From positions 799,400 through 863,399 of the forward strand of contig NZ_MTQP01000066.1 of assembly GCF_001984175.1 (NCBI RefSeq): a DNA stretch of 64,000 nt, in the 5' to 3' direction. Each line of letters opens with the position of its first letter. Positions within the stretch are counted from its first letter, which is position 1. Below, piece after piece: positions 37,537 through 45,760 of the stretch. The translations under genes were made by a program, and so were the position numbers. The notes under the pieces are model-generated. The model was given only the letters and a program-made list of their open reading frames with translations. It was not told the origin of the DNA and ran no database searches. The DNA comes from Saccharothrix sp. ALI-22-I (GTDB taxonomy: Bacteria; Actinomycetota; Actinomycetes; Mycobacteriales; Pseudonocardiaceae).

Positions 37537-38142
37537 TCAGCCCGCGGCACGGACCATGTCCACGAAAAGGCGGTGCACTCGCCCGTCGCCGGTCAGTTCC
37601 GGGTGGAACGAGGTGGCGAGCACGTGCCCCTGCCGAACCGCGACGATCCTACCGGCGGCCTCTCCCGAGTCCTCGGATTCGGGCACCCGGGCGAGTACTT
37701 CCACTTCGGAACCCGCCGATTCGACCCACGGGGCGCGGATGAACACCGCGTGCACTTCGCCCACGTCGGTGAAGTCGAGGTCGGCTTCGAAGGAATCCAC
37801 CTGCCTGCCGAAGGCGTTGCGCCGCACCACGATGTCGAGCCCGCCGAGTTGGTGCTGGTCGGGCCGCCCGTCGAGAACGCGGTCGGCGAGCAGGATCATC
37901 CCCGCGCACGAACCGTAGGTGGGCATGCCTTCCTTGATGCGCGCGCGCAGCGGCTCCAGCATCTCGAACGTGGCGAGCAGCCTGCTGATGGTCGTCGATT
38001 CGCCGCCGGGCAGCACCACACCGTCGACCTCGGCCAACTCCTCGGGCCGGCGGATCGGACGGGCCAGCACGTCGGCTTCGGCCAACGCGACCAGGTGCTC
38101 ACGGACATCGCCTTGCAAGGCGAGGACTCCGACGACGGACAC
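37537..38142 (-). CDS. pdxT: Pyridoxal phosphate synthase glutaminase subunit
   Basis: A 201-residue glutamine amidotransferase that supplies ammonia to PdxS in the DXP-independent vitamin B6 pathway. The nucleophile is C79 (YGSCAGM), PGGEST is at 45-50, and the His-Glu pair is in ATSFHPELTGD near the end. The GTG at 38142 has AGAGGAA about 10 bases upstream and starts MSVVGVLALQGDVREH. Its partner pdxS lies 6.7 kb upstream, an unusual separation. Confidence 0.95.
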   Translation of the reverse strand: MSVVGVLALQGDVREHLVALAEADVLARPIRRPEELAEVDGVVLPGGESTTISRLLATFEMLEPLRARIKEGMPTYGSCAGMILLADRVLDGRPDQHQLGGLDIVVRRNAFGRQVDSFEADLDFTDVGEVHAVFIRAPWVESAGSEVEVLARVPESEDSGEAAGRIVAVRQGHVLATSFHPELTGDGRVHRLFVDMVRAAG

Positions 38143-38210
38143 GGCTGTGGGTTCCTCTGTCTGGTTGTCGGCTCCGCCGACGGTCTCGTTGAACTCCCAC
38201 CAGCCTAGGT

Positions 38211-38253
38211 GACCGGGTCGGACGGGTGCTCGTGGCACCCGTCCGACCCGGTC
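38211..38253. terminator. 19-bp perfect hairpin upstream of pdxT
   Basis: Stem 38211-38229 with 38235-38253, 5-base loop. It lies 17 bases past the stop of the 93-residue minus-strand frame at 38270, so it is most likely that gene's terminator, now insulating pdxT. Confidence 0.6.
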
Positions 38254-38269
38254 GGTCTTCCCCGGCGCG

Positions 38270-38551
38270 CTAGTCGCGCACCGCGACCCGTTCGGCGGCC
38301 TGGTGGGCCGTCGAACGACGGACAAGGCCCGCTCGCCGGCCGATGGACAGCGCCGGGGCGAGCACGGGAATGGAGCGGAAGGCGACCGGACCGGCAACGG
38401 ACTTCGGTTCGCCGAAGAGCTTCACCGAGAGCAGGTCAACCACGGCCGGGAATCCGGGCGTGGTGCGCGCGGCACCCCGTTGTGGCAGGTCCGGGAGCCG
38501 TACCGGGCTTTGGTGTAGCCGCCGGCATCCGGTTCCGCACCCCCTGCTCAT
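38270..38551 (-). CDS. Unrecognised 93-residue frame, probably a gene end
   Basis: The C-terminal part (GFPAVVDLLSVKLFGEP, then FRSIPVLAPALSIGRRAGLV) has amphipathic character and is followed by a strong hairpin, which supports a real gene end. The N-terminal ~30 residues look random and no ribosome site is seen. I recognise no family. It may be another truncated gene, given the remnant immediately upstream. Confidence 0.3.
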   Translation of the reverse strand: MSRGCGTGCRRLHQSPVRLPDLPQRGAARTTPGFPAVVDLLSVKLFGEPKSVAGPVAFRSIPVLAPALSIGRRAGLVRRSTAHQAAERVAVRD

Positions 38552-38567
38552 TCATCGAGACCAAACA

Positions 38568-38798
38568 TTAGTGGCTGACGGCGGGCTCACGGAAATCGCT
38601 TGAGGAAGACTTGATGTAATGCTGTTCACAATGCCCGGAAAGGGCCTGGTCGAGATCGACCCAAATGTCTTCGACGTCCTCCAGGCCAACACTGAGGCGC
38701 AGCAGGTTCACGGGCACACCGGAGGCCTCGCGGTCGGCGGCGGGCACCAGTCGGTGAGTCGACGCGGCCGGGTGCTCGCGGGTGGTGAACGCGAGCAC
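38568..38798 (-). pseudogene. C-terminal fragment of a Cys/Met-metabolism PLP enzyme
   Basis: The segment STHRLVPAADREASGVP followed by LLRLSVGLEDVEDIWVDLDQ matches the end of cystathionine gamma-synthase / methionine gamma-lyase proteins, including the substrate-binding arginine in RLSVGLED. Matching sequence (RLTTAV) may continue just upstream, to about 38856. The PLP lysine and the rest, over 300 residues, are absent. The M28 peptidase gene's stop lies directly beyond, so the body was lost there. Confidence 0.7.
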
Positions 38799-38859
38799 CG
38801 CGGTCGTGAGCCGGATCGGGCGGGTCGGGTCATCGCGCGCGGCCCCGACCCGCGTCCGG

Positions 38860-40452
38860 TCAGACGGTGATCCGGACCGACGACGTTCCCGCGCCGTGTG
38901 ACCTGCCCGGCGAGCGGACGTCGTTCACGGTCGAGGTGTCGAAGGCGAACGTGATCACCGCCGTGGCGACGGCGTCGGCGTTGACGTCCAGTGCCTCCGC
39001 GTTGACGTTGCCGCGCAGGTCGTACGCCGCGTCCAACTGCGCGTACAGCGCGGCGTCGGCACCGTCGGCGACGGGCGTGAAGCTGTCGCACGGCTGGTGG
39101 TAGCACGGGTCGTACGCCGCGCCCGCGACGCCGCCGTACAGGGCCTGCTGTGCCGCGGTCTTCACGCCCTCCGCCCCGGTGAACAGGCCACCGGCCGGGA
39201 TGCCCACGGCGATGAACGGGCCGTAGTCGGACCGGCCGGAGAACTCCGTGTCCTCCGAGGGCAGGCCGCGGTCGGCGTAGAACTTCTCGAACACGTCCTC
39301 GATCTGCGCCGAGCCGGGAGGGATGAAGTCGGGCGGGGCGGTGCCGCTGGAGTTGTCACCGTCGTAGATGCCGTAGAGGTAGTTCGGCGAGCCGACCATG
39401 TCGAAGTTCAGGTACAGCGCGATCCGGTCGCGCTCGGCCTGCGGCAGGGTGGCGATGTAGTGCTCCGAGCCGAGCAGCCCCTCCTCCTCGGCGCCCCACC
39501 ACGCGAACCGGACCAGGTTGTTCGTCTTGACCTTGGCCATCCGGACCGCGATCTCCAGCAGCGCGGCGGAGCCGGTGCCGTTGTCGTTGATCCCGGCGCC
39601 ATCCTGCACGCCGTCCAGGTGCGCGCCGGCCATCACGGTGTTGTCGGCCAGACCGTCACGCGACTCCGCGAACACGTTCCACGAGGTGCGGGTCTCCGAT
39701 GTGAAGTCGACCTTCACCCGGACCACGCGCTGAGGGTCGACGGGTGCCAGTTCCGCGCCCACCTGGAAGGTGGCGAAGACGACCGGGATGGTCAGGCCGG
39801 GCGTGTCGCCGACCGGCCTGGACAGACCGGTGCGACCCGGCTGGCCCTCGTTGAACAGGATCACGCCGGACGCGCTCGCCGCCTGGGCGTTGAGCACCTT
39901 CTGGGTGAACCCGCACGTACCGCGTTGGATCAACGCGATCTGCCCCGCCGGGAAGCCGGCGAAGTCGGCGGCCTCGCAGCCGCTGGTGTTGGAGTTCGGC
40001 TCGGGTCCGGGCGGGAGGACGACGTCCACCGGGTAGAGCGGGGCGGTGACGTCGCCGAGAGCGGTCGGGGTGAAGCCGTTGCGGGTGAAGTCGCGGTCCC
40101 GGGCGTAGGTCGTCGGCGTGGGCGAGATCTGCCGCAGCTCGGACCTGTCCTCGACGTACGGGAACTCGAACTCCTGCACCGAGGGCGCGTACCCGGCGGC
40201 GGTCAGGGTGCGGACGACGTAGTCCACCGACGCCCGGTAGCCGGGCCTGCCCGCGGCGCGGTCGCCGTGGATGTCGGCGAAGGCCTGGAACGCGGCCATG
40301 TGCCGCAGCACCCCGTGGAGCGTGACGGCTTTGGTGAGCTTGGCCGGTGTGTTGTTGTTGGGATCGGCGGCGGCCGGGCCGACCACGAGCAGTGGTGCGG
40401 TCAGGACGAGCGCGGCGACGGCGAGCCGCCTGCGACGGGGACGTGCGGACAT
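38860..40452 (-). CDS. Secreted M28-family zinc aminopeptidase
   Basis: A 530-residue exported metallopeptidase. The signal peptide (~1-30) starts with SARPRRRRLAVAAL, so Tat export is possible. A PA domain (~130-240) with paired cysteines (TSGCEAADF, RGTCGFTQK) lies between the halves. The di-zinc site uses the H in MAGAHLDGV, D in GINDNGTG, E pair in AEEEGLLGS, D in FDMVGSP and H in CYHQPCD. It resembles Streptomyces aminopeptidase S-like enzymes. GGAGG is 6 bases before the ATG, supporting this start over one 33 bases upstream. Confidence 0.92.
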   Translation of the reverse strand: MSARPRRRRLAVAALVLTAPLLVVGPAAADPNNNTPAKLTKAVTLHGVLRHMAAFQAFADIHGDRAAGRPGYRASVDYVVRTLTAAGYAPSVQEFEFPYVEDRSELRQISPTPTTYARDRDFTRNGFTPTALGDVTAPLYPVDVVLPPGPEPNSNTSGCEAADFAGFPAGQIALIQRGTCGFTQKVLNAQAASASGVILFNEGQPGRTGLSRPVGDTPGLTIPVVFATFQVGAELAPVDPQRVVRVKVDFTSETRTSWNVFAESRDGLADNTVMAGAHLDGVQDGAGINDNGTGSAALLEIAVRMAKVKTNNLVRFAWWGAEEEGLLGSEHYIATLPQAERDRIALYLNFDMVGSPNYLYGIYDGDNSSGTAPPDFIPPGSAQIEDVFEKFYADRGLPSEDTEFSGRSDYGPFIAVGIPAGGLFTGAEGVKTAAQQALYGGVAGAAYDPCYHQPCDSFTPVADGADAALYAQLDAAYDLRGNVNAEALDVNADAVATAVITFAFDTSTVNDVRSPGRSHGAGTSSVRITV

Positions 40453-40545
40453 GACTTGCCTCCATGTGTGACAGATGCCACTCATGTGGTCGCCCGAACG
40501 CCGCCCTACCGTTACACCGATCGGCCCAGCACGCCACGCGTGGCG

Positions 40546-40689
40546 TTACCCCTGCCAGGGACGCACGTTGCCCCAGTCCCAGGTCGGCATGGGTTCGGCG
40601 GGGTTCGGCCGGGCGCCGGGGCTGGAGAAGATGACCGCCATCCGGGTGCCCCACTCCAGGTAGCCGACGAACGTCGGGTCGCTCGGGCA
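40546..40689 (-). pseudogene. C-terminal fragment, possibly of a globin-like protein
   Basis: In the frame ending at the TAA of 40546-40548 the last ~46 residues read PTFVGYLEWGTRMAVIFSS, then PGARPNPAEPMPTWDWG. The WxWG ending resembles some actinomycete truncated-haemoglobin-like proteins, but this assignment is weak. No start or ribosome site exists. The coding look ends at about 40690, just where the remnant on the plus strand begins. Confidence 0.4.
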
Positions 40690-40701
40690 TGGGGATCACC
40701 G

Positions 40702-40882
40702 TTGGCGGAGCCGACAATCGCCGAGTACGGCGGCCGGGACGACGTCGGCGGCTCGGTGGTGGCGTTCGACGTGTTCAACGCCGCGCAGGACCACGTGCTG
40801 CACGCCGCGCGGGCGCACGTGGACCCTAGTGGACGCGTTCGGCATCCCGGAGACGTGGCTCACCGCACCGATCGTTGCCTGA
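40702..40882 (+). pseudogene. Remnant resembling the end of an acyl-CoA oxidase/dehydrogenase
   Basis: The first part (FDVFNAAQDHVLHAARAHVD) and the last part (LVDAFGIPETWLTAPIVA, then stop) resemble two separate C-terminal stretches of acyl-CoA oxidases, normally about 100 residues apart. Here they adjoin with a change of frame at about 40826. So the gene lost both its front and an internal piece. No start is present. Confidence 0.5.
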
Positions 40883-40901
40883 AAGGTCCAGAATAGGACG
40901 C

Positions 40902-41279
40902 ATGGACAACAGCGCGCTGATCAGCATCGGCCTGGCCCGGTATGTGAAGGCGGTGGCCGAGGAGATCGGTGTGCCGCCCGAGGGCACCGAGTTCGAGGTC
41001 AGCGACACCGCCACCGCCTACCTGGGCCTGGAGGGGCCTGGCCCCGACCTGATGCTGTTGTGGAACGAGAAGCGCGGCTGGTCGATCGCGGTGGAGACCG
41101 ACCCGACGGAGGCGCCGCTCGTCATCGCGCACCTGGGCATGCCACTGGTGCCGCCGCCGGACGCGGTGGCGCGGTTCGTGGACGACGTGTTGGCGGGCAA
41201 GCCGGGCAGCCCGGAGCCGGAGTTCGGTGTGACGCACGACCGCAATCGGCTGGCGACCCGGCTGAGCGACTACCTGTAG
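40902..41279 (+). CDS. DUF6292-family protein
   Basis: A 125-residue small acidic protein. IGLARYVKAVAEEIGVP (~7-23), EFEVSDTATAYLGLEG and RGWSIAVETDPTEAPLVIAH match a family I recall as DUF6292, largely limited to Pseudonocardiales; the function is unknown. A CAGAAT box lies exactly 7 bases before the ATG, suggesting a leaderless mRNA. It ends 4 bases before the stop of the convergent disordered protein. Confidence 0.65.
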   Translation: MDNSALISIGLARYVKAVAEEIGVPPEGTEFEVSDTATAYLGLEGPGPDLMLLWNEKRGWSIAVETDPTEAPLVIAHLGMPLVPPPDAVARFVDDVLAGKPGSPEPEFGVTHDRNRLATRLSDYL

Positions 41280-41283
41280 GCCG

Positions 41284-41784
41284 TCACCCGCGGCCGGTGA
41301 TCTTCCCCCAGAGCGAACGCTTCCGCGGCTCGGGCTCGGGCTCGGGTTCGGGCTGCGGCTTCGGCCTCGGGGGTTGTGGGATCGGCGACGGCAGCGACTC
41401 GGTCGCGCCGATCACCGGGGGCGCTGCACTCCACAGACCCGCGTCCTCGTCGGCGTCGAGCAGGTACCGACTGCCCCCGCCGGCGCCTTCGAGATCCATC
41501 TTCCTGGCCAGTCCCGGTTCGACGGCGCGCGAGTGCAGGAACTGACCGCCGGGTTGCCGGTAGGAACTCCCTAGTGACACCTCGGACGGGTCCGGCTCGC
41601 CGTAGGCCTGGGCGGGCGGCGGAGGCACGGCTTGCGGGTGGACGAACTGGCCCCCCAGCCGGCCGTCCCCCTGGTCATATCCCGGCTGCGGTTCGGTCGG
41701 GCGCCAACCGGCCCCGGAGACCTGACCGCCTACCGGAATGCCCTGCGGTGGAGTGCGGTCAGGATCGTCGTCGTACGTGGACAC
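41284..41784 (-). CDS. Disordered Pro/Glu-rich protein
   Basis: A 166-residue hydrophilic protein without signal or membrane segment. Two short motifs repeat: LGGQFVHPQAVPPP and PGGQFLHSRAVEPG. Near the end PKPQPEPEPEPEP is followed by a basic KRSLWGKITGRG tail. It looks intrinsically disordered, perhaps a scaffold or membrane-docking tail. No family is recognised. It is divergent from the DUF6338-like gene. Confidence 0.6.
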   Translation of the reverse strand: MSTYDDDPDRTPPQGIPVGGQVSGAGWRPTEPQPGYDQGDGRLGGQFVHPQAVPPPPAQAYGEPDPSEVSLGSSYRQPGGQFLHSRAVEPGLARKMDLEGAGGGSRYLLDADEDAGLWSAAPPVIGATESLPSPIPQPPRPKPQPEPEPEPEPRKRSLWGKITGRG

Positions 41785-41858
41785 CGCACGTACCTCCCAT
41801 ACGAGTGTGCCGTCACGGTTACGCTACGCGAACCTGTAGCGCCCGTGGGAGGAGAACA

Positions 41859-42497
41859 GTGCCGACCAGTTTGTTGGGGCTGGTGCTGTTCCTGGTCCTG
41901 CTCGCGCCGGGCTTCGCGTTCACAGCGCGTCGGGAGCGGGTGCGGTCGGGTCGGACGCTGTCGGCGTTCCGGGAGACCACCACCGTCGCGCTGGTGAGCG
42001 TGGCGGCCGACGGTGCCGTGCTCGGGTTGTTCGCGGTGCTGCGCATCGTGTTCCCGTCGTGGACGCCGGACGTCGGCGCGCTCGTGCGGGCACCCCAGCG
42101 GTACGCCGTCGAGCACTACGCGCAGCTGCTGAGCTGGGGCATCGGGCTGTTGGCGGTGGCCACGCTGGTGGCGTTCGCGGCCGGTGGCCGGCGGGGGAAG
42201 GAGCACGAGTCGGGTGTCTCGGCGTGGACGCTGCTGTTCACCGCGCACCCGGACGCGGCGGTCTTCGTCGGCTGCCTGCTGGACGACGGGTCGTACGTGG
42301 CCGGTCGGCTGCTGTCGTTCAGCCGGGCCGCCGAGGACGTGGCCGATCGCGAGCTCACGTTGACCGGCCCGATCACCTACCGGGCCCCGGAGAAGACGGA
42401 GACGTCGCTGCTGCCCGACGTCGGCGCGACCGCGATCAGCGCCCGGCGGATCGTGCTGCTGAACGTGTCGTACGTGCCGGAAGACGCACCGGCCTAA
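41859..42497 (+). CDS. DUF6338-like membrane-anchored protein
   Basis: A 212-residue protein with an N-terminal membrane helix (~1-22), two further hydrophobic segments (~43-67, ~88-110) and a cytoplasmic beta-rich tail with VGCLLDDGSYVAGRLLSFS, then DRELTLTGPITYR and RRIVLLNVSYVPED. The tail pattern matches proteins annotated DUF6338; the function is unknown. The GTG start has GGGAGGAG upstream. Its stop overlaps the convergent azlD stop region by 4 bases. Confidence 0.65.
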   Translation: MPTSLLGLVLFLVLLAPGFAFTARRERVRSGRTLSAFRETTTVALVSVAADGAVLGLFAVLRIVFPSWTPDVGALVRAPQRYAVEHYAQLLSWGIGLLAVATLVAFAAGGRRGKEHESGVSAWTLLFTAHPDAAVFVGCLLDDGSYVAGRLLSFSRAAEDVADRELTLTGPITYRAPEKTETSLLPDVGATAISARRIVLLNVSYVPEDAPA

Positions 42498-42802
42498 GAC
42501 AGGCCGACGAACCGCAGGGCGGCGGTCGTCACGGCGGCCAGCACGACCACCACCACGAACGGCGCCTTCCGCCACGCCGCCACCCCGCCGACCAGCACAC
42601 CGATCGGCAGAGCCAGGCCCGCGAACCCCTGGCCCTTGGTGAGCGTGGCCGTCGCGACCAGGGCGAACAGCAGGACCGTCGCCGACGTCGACATCAGCAG
42701 CTTGATCCGGTCGGACAGCTCCAACCGGTCGCGCAGCAGCGGTCCGGCCAGGCGGAACGCGTAGGTGCCGGCGGCCAGGACCAGGACGGCGGTCAGCGTC
42801 AC
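42494..42802 (-). CDS. azlD: Branched-chain amino acid exporter, small subunit
   Basis: A 102-residue protein with four hydrophobic segments, of the AzlD family: it opens VLVLAAGTYAFRLAGPLL (~6-23), with the conserved TYxFR segment. With AzlC it forms a branched-chain amino acid (or azaleucine) exporter. The GTG start overlaps the azlC stop as GTGA. Confidence 0.88.
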   Translation of the reverse strand: MTLTAVLVLAAGTYAFRLAGPLLRDRLELSDRIKLLMSTSATVLLFALVATATLTKGQGFAGLALPIGVLVGGVAAWRKAPFVVVVVLAAVTTAALRFVGLS

Positions 42803-43476
42803 GCCTGCACCTTCTGTCGTGCGGTGATCAGCAGGCCGCCCAGCGCGAACAGCACCGGGACGCCCGCGGGCAGGAACGGCGTGGCGGCCAGCGCGATGGC
42901 CGCGCCGAGCAGGGCGGCGTGCCGGGTGGTCTTGTCCTTGAGGACGGGCAGCAGGAGGGCGAGGAGCGCGGCGGGGAACGCCGCGTCCAGGCCGAAGGCG
43001 TTCGGGTCGCCGATGTTCTGGCCGATCAGCGCGCCGGCGACGACCGCGACGTTCCAGGAGATGAACACCACGATGCCGCACGACCAGTAGGCCGCCTTGG
43101 CCTTGCGCGGGTCGCTCTGGGCCAGCGCGAACGCGGTGGACTCGTCGATCAGCAGGTGGCTGCCGACGAGCCGTTGGAGCAGGCCCTTGCCCAGCACGTC
43201 GCCGACCGCGAGGCCGAACGGCAGGTGGCGGACGTTGAGCAGGAGTCCGGCCAACACCGCCGCGGCCGGGCTGCCCCCGGCGGTGATCACGCCGACCGCC
43301 ATGAACTGCGAGCCACCCGCGAAGACCAGCAACGACATCACCACGGGCAACCACCACGCCAGACCCGCGCCGGTGGAGATCGCCCCGAACGAGGCACCGC
43401 TGACCGCAGCGCCGGCGGCCACCGCGGAGACGTCACGCAGCAGCTCAGGGTCCCAGGTTCGCCATATCGAACGCAT
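42799..43476 (-). CDS. azlC: Branched-chain amino acid exporter, large subunit
   Basis: A 225-residue membrane protein of the AzlC/YgaZ family, with six to eight segments, FAGGSQFMAVGVITAGG (~52-68) and LLLNVRHLPFGLAVGD (~78-93). It is first in a two-gene operon with azlD. The divergent XRE-cupin gene 57 bases away is the usual type of local regulator, and the inverted repeat between them is the likely operator. Confidence 0.9.
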   Translation of the reverse strand: MRSIWRTWDPELLRDVSAVAAGAAVSGASFGAISTGAGLAWWLPVVMSLLVFAGGSQFMAVGVITAGGSPAAAVLAGLLLNVRHLPFGLAVGDVLGKGLLQRLVGSHLLIDESTAFALAQSDPRKAKAAYWSCGIVVFISWNVAVVAGALIGQNIGDPNAFGLDAAFPAALLALLLPVLKDKTTRHAALLGAAIALAATPFLPAGVPVLFALGGLLITARQKVQA

Positions 43477-43503
43477 CGCCTTCTAGAATGAACAGTGGAT
43501 AGG

Positions 43504-43521
43504 CGTTCGTCAACCCGAACG
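43504..43521. promoter_or_regulatory. Inverted repeat between azlC and its regulator
   Basis: CGTTCG-N6-CGAACG is a perfect 6-6-6 inverted repeat centred in the 56-base divergent region. It is a good operator candidate for the XRE-cupin regulator acting on both genes. Confidence 0.55.
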
Positions 43522-43532
43522 ATAGGACCGCT

Positions 43533-44090
43533 ATGTCGAACACAGGCGCGCCGCTCCAGGTCATCGCCGCGTCATTGCGCCGAGAGCGTGAACGCGTGGG
43601 GCTGTCGTTGAGCGAGTTGGCCAAGCGCGCGGGGATCGCGAAGTCCACGCTGTCCCAGCTGGAGTCCGCGAGCGGAAACCCCAGCGTGGAGACCCTGTGG
43701 GCACTCGGCGTGGCGTTGGGCGTGCCGTTCTCGCACTTGGTCGATCCGCCGACCCCACGGGTCCGACTGATCCGCGCGGGCGAGGGCCCGGCGATCTACT
43801 CGGAACGCGCCAACTACACCGCGACACTGCTGGCATCCTGCCCCCCGGGCGCCCGACGCGACATCTACCAACTCCACCTGGAACCGGGCACACCCCGCGA
43901 GTCCGAACCGCACATGGCCGGGACCGTGGAACACCTGATCGTCAGCACCGGCCGCATGCTCGCCGGTCCGCAGCACGAAGAGATCGAACTGGGACCAGGC
44001 GACTACCTGCTGTACCCCGGCGACATCCCGCACACCGCCCAAGCACTGGAGCCCGGCACGACCGCCCTGCTGGTCTCAGAGCACGTCTAG
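43533..44090 (+). CDS. XRE-family regulator with cupin domain
   Basis: A 185-residue transcription factor. The HTH (~14-66) reads RERVGLSLSELAKRAGIAK then STLSQLESASGNPSVETLWA. The C-terminal cupin (~105-185) has the E and H of SEPHMAGTVEHLI and a DYLLYPGDIPHTAQA strand, likely binding a small ligand. Regulators of this type usually control a neighbouring transporter; here azlCD is divergent at 57 bases. It may thus sense an amino acid. Confidence 0.88.
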   Translation: MSNTGAPLQVIAASLRRERERVGLSLSELAKRAGIAKSTLSQLESASGNPSVETLWALGVALGVPFSHLVDPPTPRVRLIRAGEGPAIYSERANYTATLLASCPPGARRDIYQLHLEPGTPRESEPHMAGTVEHLIVSTGRMLAGPQHEEIELGPGDYLLYPGDIPHTAQALEPGTTALLVSEHV

Positions 44091-44177
44091 AACACACGTT
44101 CGAGCGATCCAGTCGATGCGCACCACCGCCGATGGATCACGCATGTCACACACGACCACCCCATTAGCCTGGGCGAC

Positions 44178-44393
44178 GTGAACTACGGACCAACCTGCGG
44201 CGACGACCCCTTCGGCCTGCACGCGCAGTTCGAACGCCAGTGGGCCGAGTTCGCCGACGGACCGACGATGGCCGACCTGCTGACCGACCTCGACGACTTC
44301 CGCAACGAAGCGGCGGGACCTGACGTCGTCTCAGCCCTGCACGAGAGCCGCGCCGAGCGCGACGCAGATTCGGCCGAGCCGTGGCGCCGGTAG
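44178..44393 (+). CDS. Antitoxin-like partner of the PIN toxin
   Basis: A 71-residue acidic protein that overlaps the PIN gene by 13 bases, the classic antitoxin-toxin arrangement. Its middle (TMADLLTDLDDFRNEAAG) is helical, but no clear DNA-binding fold is recognised. A TAGCCT box lies 7 bases before the GTG, so the mRNA is probably leaderless. The antitoxin role is inferred from position. Confidence 0.6.
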   Translation: MNYGPTCGDDPFGLHAQFERQWAEFADGPTMADLLTDLDDFRNEAAGPDVVSALHESRAERDADSAEPWRR

Positions 44394-44782
44394 TGATCGA
44401 TGCGTCCGCGCTGCTGGAGATCATGATCGGCGCGGACCCGGCCCAGGAACTGCGACACAAAGTCATGACCAGAGAGCTCGTCGCTCCGGAGCTGGCCCTG
44501 ACCGAGGTACTCGACGTGCTCCGCCGCCGAGCGCGCCTCGGCCACACAGGGCAACGGCAGGCCGACCGCGCCGCCCGGTGGTTGCCCCAAGCGCCGGTAG
44601 TGACGGCGGGCCACCGGGCGTACCTCGACCGCGCGTGGGCCCTGCGCGGCAGTGTCACCACCTACGACGCCCTCTACATCGCACTCGCCGGGCGGCTCGA
44701 CGTACCGTTGATCACCTGCGACAAGAAGCTCGCCGGCTCGAACGGGCACCAGGTCGACATCGAGGTCTACCCGCTCCCCTGA
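44381..44782 (+). CDS. vapC: VapC-like PIN-domain ribonuclease toxin
   Basis: A 133-residue PIN nuclease. Acidic metal-binding residues are D7 (VVIDASALLE), E42 (ALTEVLDVL), D96 (TYDALYIAL) and D114 (ITCDKKL). These match VapC toxins, which cut specific RNAs such as tRNAs. GTG start, overlapping the upstream antitoxin-like gene. The pair sits in the accessory block between pdxS and pdxT. The RNA target cannot be predicted. Confidence 0.85.
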   Translation: MAPVVIDASALLEIMIGADPAQELRHKVMTRELVAPELALTEVLDVLRRRARLGHTGQRQADRAARWLPQAPVVTAGHRAYLDRAWALRGSVTTYDALYIALAGRLDVPLITCDKKLAGSNGHQVDIEVYPLP

Positions 44783-44788
44783 CCGAAA

Positions 44789-44826
44789 CGACTGCGGCCC
44801 GCCGGAGGTCCGGCGGGCCGCAGTCG
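44789..44826. terminator. 18-bp perfect hairpin between convergent genes
   Basis: Stem 44789-44806 with 44809-44826 and a 2-base spacer, between vapC and pdxS. It is one of the longest perfect inverted repeats in the window. It probably terminates both genes; no T run. Confidence 0.65.
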
Positions 44827-44851
44827 TCGCAAAGCGGGGAAAGTCTGAGCC

Positions 44852-45760
44852 TTACCAGCCGCGTTCGGCCAGGCGGTGGGGTTCGGGGATCTCGTCCACG
44901 TTGATGCCGACCATCGCCTCACCGAGGCCGCGCGACACCTTCGCGATCACGTCGGGGTCGTCGTAGAAGGTCGTCGCCTTCACGATCGCCTCCGCGCGCT
45001 GCGCCGGGTTGCCGGACTTGAAGATGCCCGAACCGACGAACACGCCCTCCGCACCGAGCTGCATCATCATCGCGGCGTCGGCGGGGGTGGCGATGCCGCC
45101 CGCGGTGAACAGCACGACGGGCAGCTTGCCGGCCTCCGCGACCTCGCGGACCAGCTCGTACGGGGCCTGGAGTTCCTTCGCCGCGACGTACAGCTCGTCG
45201 GCGGGCAGGTTCTGCAGCCGCAGGATCTCGGCGCGGATCTTGCGCATGTGGGTGGTGGCGTTGGAGACGTCACCGGTGCCGGCCTCACCCTTGGAGCGGA
45301 TCATCGCCGCGCCCTCGGTGAGTCGGCGCAGCGCCTCGCCCAGGTTGGTCGCGCCGCACACGAACGGCACGGTGAACTGCCACTTGTCGATGTGGTTGGC
45401 GTAGTCCGCGGGGGTCAGCACCTCGGACTCGTCGATGTAGTCCACGCCGAGCGACTGGAGCACCTGCGCCTCGACGAAGTGGCCGATGCGAGCCTTGGCC
45501 ATCACCGGGATGGACACCGCGTTGATGATGCCGTCGATCATGTCCGGGTCGCTCATCCTGGACACGCCGCCCTGCGCGCGGATGTCGGCGGGGACCCGCT
45601 CCAGCGCCATGACGGCCACCGCGCCCGCGTCCTCGGCGATCTTGGCCTGTTCGGCGTTGACCACGTCCATGATCACGCCGCCCTTGAGCATCTCCGCCAT
45701 GCCCCGCTTGACGCGGGAAGTGCCGGTGACCTGGGTGCCGGCGTCGGGTGAAGTGGTCAC
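44852..45760 (-). CDS. pdxS: Pyridoxal phosphate synthase lyase subunit
   Basis: A 302-residue (beta/alpha)8-barrel enzyme making pyridoxal 5'-phosphate from ribose 5-phosphate, glyceraldehyde 3-phosphate and ammonia from PdxT. It is highly conserved: KRGMAEMLKGGVIMDVVNAE, KARIGHFVEAQVL, the catalytic lysine in MIRSKGEAGTG, and LGAEGVFVGSGIFKS. The GTG at 45760 has GAAAGG 7 bases upstream; the longer frame is not used. pdxT lies 6.7 kb downstream on the same strand. Confidence 0.97.
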   Translation of the reverse strand: MTTSPDAGTQVTGTSRVKRGMAEMLKGGVIMDVVNAEQAKIAEDAGAVAVMALERVPADIRAQGGVSRMSDPDMIDGIINAVSIPVMAKARIGHFVEAQVLQSLGVDYIDESEVLTPADYANHIDKWQFTVPFVCGATNLGEALRRLTEGAAMIRSKGEAGTGDVSNATTHMRKIRAEILRLQNLPADELYVAAKELQAPYELVREVAEAGKLPVVLFTAGGIATPADAAMMMQLGAEGVFVGSGIFKSGNPAQRAEAIVKATTFYDDPDVIAKVSRGLGEAMVGINVDEIPEPHRLAERGW

